NCBI GenBank assembly: GCA_019105125.1
Contig: JAHRWO010000034.1
Coordinates: 1 to 7,236 of the forward strand
From: Flavobacterium sp.
GTDB lineage: Bacteria > Bacteroidota > Bacteroidia > Flavobacteriales > Flavobacteriaceae
DNA length: 7,236 nt
Direction of reading: 5' to 3'
A program made the translations under genes and the position numbers. Positions 1 through 6,531 of the stretch are shown piece by piece. The notes beneath the pieces are model-generated. The model saw nothing but the letters and a program-made list of their open reading frames with translations. It did no database searches and was not told where the DNA came from. Numbering within the stretch: the first letter of the stretch is position 1; every line of letters begins with the position of its first letter.

Positions 1-762
1 AATTTACCTATTTATGCACATGATGTGGTTCCATTTACTGCAGAGGAGGAAAAAATTGGAACTTATGTAGCTTCATTAATTGAAGATAAAAGTACCCTTC
101 AAATGGGAATTGGTTCTATTCCAAATGCGGCTTTGAGTAAATTAAACAATCATAAAGATTTGGGATTACATACCGAAATGTTCTCCGATGGTGTTATCGA
201 TTTAATAGAAAATGATGTTATTAATTGTAATTACAAAGGAACTTTGCGTGGAAGAGCATTAGCAACATTTTTAATGGGTTCAAAGCGTTTGTATGATTTT
301 GTGGATGATAATCCGTTTATCGAAATGAAAGAATCTTCGATGGTGAATGATACGGCTCGAATAAGAAGAAATCCAAGAATGGTGGCGATAAATTCTGCTA
401 TTGAGGTAGATGTTACTGGGCAAGTATGTGCAGATTCTATCGGAAGTACCATGTATTCTGGAGTAGGTGGTCAAATGGATTTTATTCGAGGGGCATCATT
501 GAGTGAAGGAGGAAAAGCTATTATCGCCTTACCTTCGATTACGAAAAGAGGTGAAAGTAGAATTGTGCCTTATTTGAAACAAGGGGCTGGAGTGGTAACT
601 ACAAGAGCACACGCCCATTACATTATAACCGAAAATGGTATTGCCGATTTATATGGGAAAACATTAAAACAAAGAGTTGCGGAGTTAGTTAAAATAGCAC
701 ATCCTAACCATCAAGAAGCCATTGAGCGTTCTTATTATGAAATGATTGGTTTGCATAAGTAG
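1..762 (+). CDS. Acetyl-CoA hydrolase / CoA-transferase family protein, C-terminal part (5' end outside the window)
   Basis: The reading frame is open from the first base, so this is the last 253 residues of a protein whose family is usually about 425-430 residues long; roughly 170 N-terminal residues are missing. The family (acetyl-CoA hydrolase/transferase, which includes succinate, acetate and 4-hydroxybutyrate CoA-transferases) moves CoA between acyl groups in the cytoplasm or hydrolyses acyl-CoA. Family features seen, in fragment numbering: GIGSIPNAAL near 36-45; HTEMFSDG at 57-64, whose Glu59 (codon at 175-177) matches the glutamate expected to form the glutamyl-CoA intermediate; a GVGGQMDF motif near the middle of the C-terminal domain; and the typical ending ITENGIADLYGK followed by IAHPNHQE. 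The GTG at position 25 is internal and not a start. The exact acyl substrate cannot be told from this part. The gene is followed at once by a terminator, so it ends its transcription unit. Confidence 0.9.
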   Translation, partial: NLPIYAHDVVPFTAEEEKIGTYVASLIEDKSTLQMGIGSIPNAALSKLNNHKDLGLHTEMFSDGVIDLIENDVINCNYKGTLRGRALATFLMGSKRLYDFVDDNPFIEMKESSMVNDTARIRRNPRMVAINSAIEVDVTGQVCADSIGSTMYSGVGGQMDFIRGASLSEGGKAIIALPSITKRGESRIVPYLKQGAGVVTTRAHAHYIITENGIADLYGKTLKQRVAELVKIAHPNHQEAIERSYYEMIGLHK

Positions 763-786
763 AATAATTTAGAGTTAGTAAAAAAT

Positions 787-814
787 AGACAATCGAAAAG
801 GTTGTCTTTTTTTT
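787..814 (+). terminator. Rho-independent terminator after the CoA-transferase gene
   Basis: An 8-bp stem (AGACAATC pairing with GGTTGTCT, one T-G wobble) closes a 5-nt GAAAA loop and is followed directly by a run of T to position 814. It starts 24 bp after the stop codon of the CoA-transferase gene and is a textbook intrinsic terminator on the + strand. Confidence 0.85.
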
Positions 815-952
815 GTAAAATATCTTTAAATAAAACAGATTAAAATTGAAATTTTTTTAAAAAACTAACCTTTTGATTTTAAACTTTTTAACTAAAAATA
901 CTATTTTTTGAAAATAAATCAAACTTTAACCTTTTCACAACATTAAATAGTC

Positions 953-960
953 TACCTTTG
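953..960 (+). promoter_or_regulatory. Bacteroidota-type -7 promoter element for the RRM gene
   Basis: TACCTTTG matches the Bacteroidota sigma-A -7 consensus TAnnTTTG exactly and lies 22 bp before the ATG of the RRM protein. The implied start of transcription is near 965-968, giving a leader of only about 15-18 nt with no Shine-Dalgarno sequence, which is common in this phylum. I could not find a convincing -33 TTTG at the usual spacing. The rest of the 763-982 gap is very AT-rich (long A and T runs); apart from the terminator and this element I see nothing in it. Confidence 0.65.
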
Positions 961-982
961 CGAAGAATTAAATTTTTCATAG

Positions 983-1312
983 ATGAATATTTTTGTAGGA
1001 AGTCTTCCTTTCAGCGTAGAGGAAGCAGATTTAAGAGGTTATTTTGAAGAGTATGGAGCTGTAGAATCAGTTAAAATTATCTCTGATAAATTTACCGGAA
1101 GAAGTAAAGGATTTGGATTTGTTGAAATGGCTAATGATGCTGAGGCTCAAAAAGCTATCGACGAATTAAACGGTGGAACTATCGAAGGTAGAAAAATCGT
1201 GGTTAACAAATCTGAACCAAAACCAGAAGGAGAAAGACGAAGCTTCGATCGTAATTCAGGAGGTAGAGGTGGTTATTCGAACAATAGAGATAACAACAGA
1301 GGTCGTTACTAA
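983..1312 (+). CDS. Small RRM-domain RNA-binding protein with Gly/Arg/Asn-rich tail
   Basis: A 109-residue protein with one RNA recognition motif and a short basic, disordered tail. RNP2 is IFVGSL (residues 3-8) and RNP1 is KGFGFVEM (42-49), so the aromatic residues that stack on RNA bases are kept (Phe4, Phe44, Phe46). The RRM covers about residues 1-78; residues 79-109 are rich in Gly, Arg, Asn and Ser (RNSGGRGGYSNNRDNN region), like the tails of cyanobacterial Rbp proteins and eukaryotic glycine-rich RRM proteins. Single-RRM proteins are widespread in Bacteroidota, where some are reported to act as global post-transcriptional regulators; a direct RNA target for this one is not visible. It stands alone between its own promoter and a strong terminator. 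The ATG at 983 begins exactly at the first beta strand, which supports the start. Confidence 0.93.
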   Translation: MNIFVGSLPFSVEEADLRGYFEEYGAVESVKIISDKFTGRSKGFGFVEMANDAEAQKAIDELNGGTIEGRKIVVNKSEPKPEGERRSFDRNSGGRGGYSNNRDNNRGRY

Positions 1313-1333
1313 TATTTTTTTGGATATAAAATT

Positions 1334-1362
1334 AAAAACCTTCGCATTGCGAAGGTTTTTTT
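1334..1362. terminator. Bidirectional terminator between convergent RRM and TolC-family genes
   Basis: A perfect inverted repeat: AAAAACCTTCGC pairs with GCGAAGGTTTTT around an ATT loop (core 9 bp AACCTTCGC/GCGAAGGTT). The right arm runs into T on the + strand and the left arm gives a T run on the - strand, so it can stop transcription from both sides. It lies 21 bp after the RRM stop and 2 bp beyond the TolC-family stop at 1365, so one hairpin appears to serve both converging units. Confidence 0.88.
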
Positions 1363-1364
1363 AT

Positions 1365-2756
1365 TTATTGTGGATTTGCCAATGTTTTGTACAATCCTAT
1401 TACAGCATTCAAATAGCGATTTTCGAGAGCAATTTCATTAATTTGTGAACTCACCAATGAATTCTCTCTCGAATTAATTATAAATAAAGAACTTTCTCCC
1501 ATTTCAAACAGGCGGTCTTCTGCGTTTAATAAAGTAGTGAAATCTTTAACTAGTCTGTTATTGTAATCTTTTTGTGTTTGTAAAGAAGTAATTTCTTGTT
1601 GTTGCGCTTTGATTTTGTTTTCTAAATTTTTACGTTCAAATTGCAAGCCAAATTCCGAATCTTGAATTTTTAAATCGGCTAGTTTTAAACTTCCGCGTTC
1701 TTTTCTTAAAAATATAGGAAAAGAAAAGTTTACACCGACTTTATAATCTTCAAATCGATAATTATCAATGTAACTGGGTTCCGATAGATAATTGTAACTT
1801 AAATCTAACTTAGGTAAGAGCGCATTTGCTTTTAATTTTCTATCCACTTTCAGCATATTGATTTTTGCATCTAATGCCTGAATTTTTGGATGATTATCCA
1901 AATCAACTGTTCCCAATTCATTAATTTGAAGTGTTTCTCTAATCGTTCTGGATATAAGATTTTCTGGTTGTAAATTATCATTTAGTTCTAATGGAATGTT
2001 GTTTTCTAACCATAAATAATTCGATAAATCTAGTTTTGCTTTCGTTAGTTTTAACTTTGCATCTTCTAGATTTAAACGTCTTGTTTTAACTGCGATTCCT
2101 GCTTCAACACTATCAATAGCAGGTTTATCTCCTTGTTCAATCAGTTTTGAAACGCCATCGTATCTAATTAATGCATTTTCTAGGTACGTTTCATACAATT
2201 TTACTTCGTCAAAACTTCTTTTCCAATTTATATAACTTACAGAAGCCTCGTAAATTATATCGGTTGCTTGTAAGTTTCGTTCCGCTACGTTTAAGGTTCT
2301 CGCAATTTTTGCTTTTCTTAAATCAGCCATGCGTTGGTTAATGAACAAGCCTTGCCCTAAAGGTACTGAAATACCTAATGAAGTTAATCCAGTGTTAGGC
2401 ATAGTGTTTTCTGGATTCAAGTAGATTCCTTCAGCATTATCAAATCCAGCTTTTAATTCAATGCCATACCATGTTGGAATTTTAAAACTACTATTCAAAA
2501 TCGAATAGTATTCGCTATTTCTAAATTGTTTTTCACTAAAGTCAACTTCGATTTTTGGATCGAAAGCACCACGCGCTTGCATCAAATTTGCTTGCGCTTC
2601 ATTGAGTTTTAAATCCGCTTGTTTTACTAAAGGATGATATTTTTTTACATAACCTAAAAATTCATTGTAAGTGAATTCAGTGGGTAAATTTTGTCCAAAT
2701 ACAAACACCGAACTACAAATGAAAATTAGGATATAGAATACTTTTGCTTTCATCAT
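1365..2756 (-). CDS. TolC-family outer-membrane efflux protein
   Basis: A 463-residue protein of the usual length for the outer membrane efflux protein family. It begins with a Sec signal peptide: basic start, hydrophobic stretch at about 6-20, and likely cleavage at FG/QN near residue 21. Two long helical repeats follow, rich in Ala, Leu, Asn, Gln and Lys, with the family-typical opening about a position for packing (HPLVKQADLKLNEAQANL), a beta segment around 80-135 (SLGISVPLGQG is the characteristic strand), and a second repeat from about 290 with SFPIF near 345. Such proteins form trimers with an outer-membrane barrel and a periplasmic tunnel. Being the last gene of the TetR-ABC-HlyD unit, it is most likely the exit channel for that exporter. 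Its ATG overlaps the TGA of the HlyD gene by 4 bp (ATGA), so the two are probably coupled in translation; a second ATG directly follows and cannot be ruled out. No Shine-Dalgarno sequence is obvious. Confidence 0.93.
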   Translation of the reverse strand: MMKAKVFYILIFICSSVFVFGQNLPTEFTYNEFLGYVKKYHPLVKQADLKLNEAQANLMQARGAFDPKIEVDFSEKQFRNSEYYSILNSSFKIPTWYGIELKAGFDNAEGIYLNPENTMPNTGLTSLGISVPLGQGLFINQRMADLRKAKIARTLNVAERNLQATDIIYEASVSYINWKRSFDEVKLYETYLENALIRYDGVSKLIEQGDKPAIDSVEAGIAVKTRRLNLEDAKLKLTKAKLDLSNYLWLENNIPLELNDNLQPENLISRTIRETLQINELGTVDLDNHPKIQALDAKINMLKVDRKLKANALLPKLDLSYNYLSEPSYIDNYRFEDYKVGVNFSFPIFLRKERGSLKLADLKIQDSEFGLQFERKNLENKIKAQQQEITSLQTQKDYNNRLVKDFTTLLNAEDRLFEMGESSLFIINSRENSLVSSQINEIALENRYLNAVIGLYKTLANPQ

Positions 2757-4099
2757 TTTTTTGCTTTTTCTGTAGTTGTTGGTTGATAAAAATTAGGTGG
2801 GAAACCATTTAAAGTTCTCCAAATTTCAAACCAAATCGGAACATCATCTAACAAAGCTAAAGATTGAGTTCCTGCACCAATACTTAATTGTTCTGGCCAT
2901 TTTTTATCTTTTGGATCAGGTGCAATTAAGACACGGTATTTACCATTCGAACTTATGAAATTCTCTTTTGCTACAATAATTCCTCCAAAAGTTCCGTAGG
3001 AAACTCCTGGCCAACCGCTAAATACAATAGTCGGCCAACCATCAAACCAAACACGAACTTTTTCGCCTTTATTAATTAGTGGAAAATCCATTGGATTAAC
3101 ATAAGTTTCAACCGCGATGTCATATTTAGCAGGCATAATACTTACAATCGGTGTTCCTTCTTTTATAGTCTCTCCAATTCCTGATTGCAACGCTCTGTTT
3201 ACAAATCCGTCTTGTGGAGCTGTAATGTAATATAAACCATTTCTAATTTGATAGTTTTTGTATTGATTTTTTAGCTTATTAACTTGAGCTTCAGTGTCAA
3301 ATTGTGAGCTAAGTGCGGTTTGTTTGTCACTACTCGCCTTTGCATTTTTTTCAGCATATTCAGCACTAATTCTGTTTAGCTCCATAGTAGCATTCAAAAC
3401 TTCATTTTTACTAGTTATGTATTTGTTTTCTTGCGTAATAATTTTTGCCTCAGATTCTTGAAGTTTTACTCTTTTTTCCTCAACATCAGTCATTGGTTTT
3501 AAACCTTCTTTATTCAAATTTACAGAACGATTAAATTGTGTTTTAGCAATAGTTAACTGAGTTTTTGCAGCTTCGAAATCAATACTGTCACTTTGAACTT
3601 TTAAATAGGCTTGTTTTAATTTATTTTGCGCTTGTTTTAGTTTTAAATTTTTCTCGTTTTCAATTGCACCCATTTGAGCCTCTAAAGCCTTAACTTTATC
3701 CGCATAAGATATTACGGCATTCTCTTTTGCTTTTACTTGATTGCCCGTGTTTTCTACCAAGTTAGGGTCTAAATAATCTTCCTTGATTTCCGAAATGAAT
3801 AAAATAGTATCGCCCTTTTTTACAAAATCCCCTTCGTTAACATACCATTTTTCAATTCGTCCTGCAATTGCTGTATGAATAGTTTGTGGACGTTGATTTG
3901 GCTTTAAGGTAGTTACGCTTCCAGCTCCCTGAATATTTTGTGTCCAAGGAAGGAAAAGAAACAAAACCACAATGATAACAAAAGCCCAAATAATCTTTCG
4001 AATTACTTGATAGTGTTTTTGTTCTTTAAATATTTGTCCCGATTTGAATTGTTCTAACTTTACATGTTGATCAATTCTATTTTTTGTGATGTTTAGCAT
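2753..4099 (-). CDS. HlyD-family membrane fusion protein (periplasmic adaptor)
   Basis: A 448-residue adaptor that should bridge the inner-membrane ABC exporter and the TolC-family channel. Order of parts: a cytoplasmic N-terminus of about 33 residues; one membrane segment at about 34-51; first half of the lipoyl/barrel-sandwich domain at about 72-106 (IAGRIEKWYVNEGDFVKKGD is the classic motif); a long alpha-helical hairpin at about 118-285 with strong coiled-coil character (many Lys, Glu, Gln, Ala); the second lipoyl half at about 288-325 (YYITAPQDGFV and IGETIKEG); then a beta-barrel from about 327 with KGEKVRVWFDGWP. The tail (residues 400-448) is rich in Trp, Phe and Pro, ending in a Lys/Thr-rich stretch. 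This layout, with an N-terminal anchor and long hairpin, is that of type I secretion adaptors rather than lipoprotein RND adaptors. The start lies 2 bp after the TAA of the ABC gene and the stop overlaps the TolC-family start. Confidence 0.92.
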   Translation of the reverse strand: MLNITKNRIDQHVKLEQFKSGQIFKEQKHYQVIRKIIWAFVIIVVLFLFLPWTQNIQGAGSVTTLKPNQRPQTIHTAIAGRIEKWYVNEGDFVKKGDTILFISEIKEDYLDPNLVENTGNQVKAKENAVISYADKVKALEAQMGAIENEKNLKLKQAQNKLKQAYLKVQSDSIDFEAAKTQLTIAKTQFNRSVNLNKEGLKPMTDVEEKRVKLQESEAKIITQENKYITSKNEVLNATMELNRISAEYAEKNAKASSDKQTALSSQFDTEAQVNKLKNQYKNYQIRNGLYYITAPQDGFVNRALQSGIGETIKEGTPIVSIMPAKYDIAVETYVNPMDFPLINKGEKVRVWFDGWPTIVFSGWPGVSYGTFGGIIVAKENFISSNGKYRVLIAPDPKDKKWPEQLSIGAGTQSLALLDDVPIWFEIWRTLNGFPPNFYQPTTTEKAKK

Positions 4100-4101
4100 G
4101 G

Positions 4102-5754
4102 TTAAATAGCTTTAATTTCTCCTTTTTCTAAAAGAATAGTTTGCTTACAAATTTGTTTCCAGTAACTGTTTTTACTAACAACAATCAAGGTCCAAGGATG
4201 TTTTTCGTCACCCAAGAAATCTAAAATTTCTCTACAAGTTTGCTCGTCAGATTTGTCTAGAGGATTTTCTAAAAACAATAATTTTGGTTGATTAATAATA
4301 CAACGAGCCAAAACAATTTTCTGAATAGTTGATGAATTGATTTGTTTTCCTTCCGATGAAATTTGAGTATCTAATCCTTTTGGAAGTGCTTTTATGGCTT
4401 CGGTAAGTTTTAATTTTTCTACCAATTCAAAGACCATTTCCATTTTAATTTCAGGATTATTACAAGTGATATTTTCCAAAATCGTTCCTTCAAAAGGCAT
4501 TTCCTGTGCTGTAATGACTCCAATTTTAGAACGATATTCTGCAGAAGAATATTTTTTGTAATTCGTATTATTGATAAAAATACTTCCAGATGTGGGTTCG
4601 ATTAATCGTGCTAGTAGTCGCATCAGAGTAGTTTTTCCTGAGCCATTTTCTCCTAAGATTAAGGTGTGTTGTTTTGGCTGAATGGAAATATTGATATTTT
4701 TTAAGATTTCTTTATCGGACTTTGGATATGTAAACGAAACGTTTTCTGTTTCGATAGTAATTTTATTTTTATCCACTAAATAGTTTGAGTTCTCAATATC
4801 TTCTTCTAGCTCCATATCTACGACTGAACCTAACTTTTCTAAAGAAGTCAATACATCATAAAACAATTCTAAACCAGAAAATAATTTTTCTACGGCCGCA
4901 ATAATACTTAAGATAACAATTTCTGCTGCAACAAATTGTCCTATATTCATTTGTTGGTTAATTACCAATAATCCTCCAATGATTAACAATCCAGCAGTGA
5001 TAATGATTTTAAAACCAGTAAGCTGAATGAATTGTTTTAATAAAACTTGGAAATGACTTTCTCTTTGTTTTAAATATTCATTTACCAATTTATCATTTTT
5101 ATGCAATGAAAAATTGAATATAGTGTTGCTCTTGAAACTTAAATGATTTCTAGCGATTTCTTGCAACCAATGTGCAATTTTATATTTGTATTTCGATTCT
5201 TTTAAACTAGTTTCTAATCCGATATTAAAATTAATTTTAAAAATTAAATACAACAAAATCAATAAAATAATTCCAAAAAAGATAAAGAATGCATGGTATA
5301 ATGAAAGTAAAATAATCCCAAAAAAGATTTGTAGTGCCGCTCCAGAAATATCTAATAATAATTTAGAAAAACCTTTTTGTACAGTTAAAGTATCAAAGAA
5401 ACGATTGGCTAATTCTGGCGGATATTGATTGTGTAGTTCGTTGAATTTTATTTTTGGAAATCGATATGCAAATTCAAAAGAGGAACGAACAAATATTTTT
5501 TGTTGTAAATTCTCTGTAATTCGAAATTGCATAATTTTAAGTAAACCAACAAATGCAACTCCAAGAACAACAACACCAACCAATACAACCCAAGAGGTAC
5601 TTATTTTTCCTGCTTGAATAAAATTGATGATAGATTGGATTCCTAAAGGTAAAGATAAACTTACTAAACCTGCAATAATAGAATACAAGAAAATTTGGTA
5701 GATGTCTTGTTTGTCAATTAAGATGAGGTTTTTAAATCTTTTTAATGGTGTCAT
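4102..5754 (-). CDS. ABC exporter with fused membrane and ATPase domains; ATPase motifs strongly degenerate
   Basis: A 550-residue half-transporter: an exporter-type membrane domain with about six helices (near 20-45, 53-73, 132-153, 155-176, 247-266, 271-290) and a C-terminal nucleotide-binding domain from about 331. There is no N-terminal C39 peptidase domain. In the ATPase, the A-loop Tyr343, Walker A GENGSGKT (368-375) and Q-loop Gln417 are intact. Aligned by eye with the family, the signature LSGGQ is replaced by INSST (472-476), Walker B ends in LLFLEN instead of LLLLDE (Asp to Glu496, catalytic Glu to Asn497), and the switch His is Lys528 (VVSKN). The gene is otherwise intact, without stops or frameshifts, and its neighbours are kept in perfect operon order, so it is not an obvious pseudogene. 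It should bind ATP; whether it hydrolyses it is doubtful. The ATG overlaps the TGA of the TetR gene (ATGA), and the HlyD gene follows 2 bp after the stop. The substrate is unknown; drug-like, lipid or peptide export are all possible. Confidence 0.9.
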   Translation of the reverse strand: MTPLKRFKNLILIDKQDIYQIFLYSIIAGLVSLSLPLGIQSIINFIQAGKISTSWVVLVGVVVLGVAFVGLLKIMQFRITENLQQKIFVRSSFEFAYRFPKIKFNELHNQYPPELANRFFDTLTVQKGFSKLLLDISGAALQIFFGIILLSLYHAFFIFFGIILLILLYLIFKINFNIGLETSLKESKYKYKIAHWLQEIARNHLSFKSNTIFNFSLHKNDKLVNEYLKQRESHFQVLLKQFIQLTGFKIIITAGLLIIGGLLVINQQMNIGQFVAAEIVILSIIAAVEKLFSGLELFYDVLTSLEKLGSVVDMELEEDIENSNYLVDKNKITIETENVSFTYPKSDKEILKNINISIQPKQHTLILGENGSGKTTLMRLLARLIEPTSGSIFINNTNYKKYSSAEYRSKIGVITAQEMPFEGTILENITCNNPEIKMEMVFELVEKLKLTEAIKALPKGLDTQISSEGKQINSSTIQKIVLARCIINQPKLLFLENPLDKSDEQTCREILDFLGDEKHPWTLIVVSKNSYWKQICKQTILLEKGEIKAI

Positions 5755-6422
5755 AACAATATTTTTTTAGCCATATCTGTGTAGAATTCAGTTGCACATT
5801 CTTTTTCAGATAAATTGGTTATCGTTTTTAAATGATTTTTTAAAAAATGTTGGTGAAGAGAACCTTCTACAATACTAGAAGCTAAGCTTTTTGCATATGG
5901 ATAATCAGGATTCACTTCTTTAATTATTTCAATAATTCTATTGATTACTCTTTTATAGACTAAGAAAAAACCTTCTTTATTTTCGTTGTCTACCTCTTTT
6001 GTCATTAAGGTTTTAGTAAATTCTTCAACTATAATTCTGCTAAGAATTTCTTCATTAATGTGAGGTGTCGCATTGTCATCTATCACATTTTCTGTTACTA
6101 ATTTAATAGCTTTTTCTAGTTTTTCAACTGGATTAGAGATATTTATTGTGGCAAAAGCCATGCGATATTCCATCCAAGACCAATACCATGAGGTTAAATA
6201 CACCAAAAGCTTGTGTTTGTTTTCAAAATAACGATAAATAGAGCTTTCGTTAGATTGAATTCTTTCTCCTAATTTTTTGAATGTGAAAGCTTCAAATCCA
6301 ATTTCGTCTATTAATAGAATGCTGTTTTTTAAAATGTTAAGCCCAAGTTCAGAAGTCTCAGGATCCTTAACATACAGTTTTTCGTTAATGGTTATTTTTA
6401 AGTTGGATAGTAAATTTTGCAT
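5751..6422 (-). CDS. TetR/AcrR-family transcriptional regulator
   Basis: A 223-residue DNA-binding regulator. After a 25-residue N-terminal extension (residues 1-25), the typical three-helix TetR domain covers about residues 28-75: ILLIDEIGFEAFTFKKLGERI, then the recognition helix and turn with NESSIYRYFENKHKLL (59-73), where SIYRYF and the Lys that follows are hallmarks of the family. The remaining all-helical part should carry the ligand pocket and the dimer surface; it is not recognisable by sequence, and a Trp/Tyr-rich stretch (TSWYWSWMEYRM, about 78-89) follows the DNA-binding domain. It is the first gene of the export operon, translationally coupled to the ABC gene by a 4-bp ATGA overlap. 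Being transcribed from a promoter that contains a palindrome, it most likely represses its own operon until an inducer binds. The ATG at 6422 lies about 20 bp after the -7 element, supporting this start. Confidence 0.92.
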   Translation of the reverse strand: MQNLLSNLKITINEKLYVKDPETSELGLNILKNSILLIDEIGFEAFTFKKLGERIQSNESSIYRYFENKHKLLVYLTSWYWSWMEYRMAFATINISNPVEKLEKAIKLVTENVIDDNATPHINEEILSRIIVEEFTKTLMTKEVDNENKEGFFLVYKRVINRIIEIIKEVNPDYPYAKSLASSIVEGSLHQHFLKNHLKTITNLSEKECATEFYTDMAKKILL

Positions 6423-6441
6423 ACCTTAATATTTAACAATG

Positions 6442-6473
6442 CAAATATAATAGTATTACTATCAAAGTTCAAA
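6442..6473 (-). promoter_or_regulatory. Promoter of the tetR-ABC-hlyD-tolC operon
   Basis: On the - strand, TTTG (6473-6470) and TATATTTG (6449-6442) are separated by 20 bp, matching the Bacteroidota pair TTTG / TAnnTTTG at normal spacing, and the -7 element is an exact match. Transcription should start near 6435, leaving a leader of about 13 nt before the ATG at 6422. A palindrome fills much of the spacer. Confidence 0.75.
6448..6464. promoter_or_regulatory. Palindrome in the promoter spacer, candidate TetR operator
   Basis: The core ATAGTA-T-TACTAT (6450-6462) is a perfect 6-bp inverted repeat around one base; it extends to 17 bp with one mismatched pair. It abuts the -7 element and lies between it and the -33 element, so a dimer bound here would block RNA polymerase. 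A 13-17 bp palindrome next to the first gene is what TetR-family autoregulation usually looks like. That this protein binds it is inference. Confidence 0.6.
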
Positions 6474-6500
6474 AGTTTAACTTTTATTTTAGAATCGTTC

Positions 6501-6526
6501 AAAAAAAATCCCGACGAATCGGGATT
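6501..6526 (-). terminator. Rho-independent terminator after the collagen-like lipoprotein gene
   Basis: A perfect 8-bp stem (AATCCCGA / TCGGGATT) with a 4-nt loop, followed on the - strand by eight T (6508-6501). It begins 5 bp after the stop codon of the lipoprotein gene and separates the gpmI unit from the export operon that starts about 60 bp further on, so the export operon depends on its own promoter. Confidence 0.88.
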
Positions 6527-6531
6527 GATAA

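Noticed and set aside
231..474. Two - strand open frames opposite the CoA-transferase gene
   Set aside because: They overlap a clearly conserved coding region and show no family features.
25..762. A start codon GTG at 25 for the CoA-transferase gene
   Set aside because: The frame is open and conserved-looking upstream to base 1 and the family needs about 170 more N-terminal residues; the true start is outside the window.
866..935. Direct repeat TAACCTTTT (866-874 and 927-935) in the gap before the RRM gene
   Set aside because: Nine bases in very AT-rich DNA can repeat by chance; no dyad symmetry or link to the promoter was evident.
1173..1448. A 91-codon + strand frame running from the RRM gene into the TolC-family gene
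   Set aside because: It crosses the strong terminator at 1334-1362 and is out of frame with the RRM protein; no motif.
5186..5617. Two + strand open frames (5186-5428 and 5429-5617) within the ABC exporter gene
   Set aside because: They lie antisense to the membrane domain, have no recognisable motif, and no promoter or terminator; AT-rich antisense shadow.
4102..5754. ABC gene as a pseudogene
   Set aside because: Although several ATPase motifs are altered, there are no stops or frameshifts over 550 codons, Walker A is intact, and both overlaps with neighbours are preserved.
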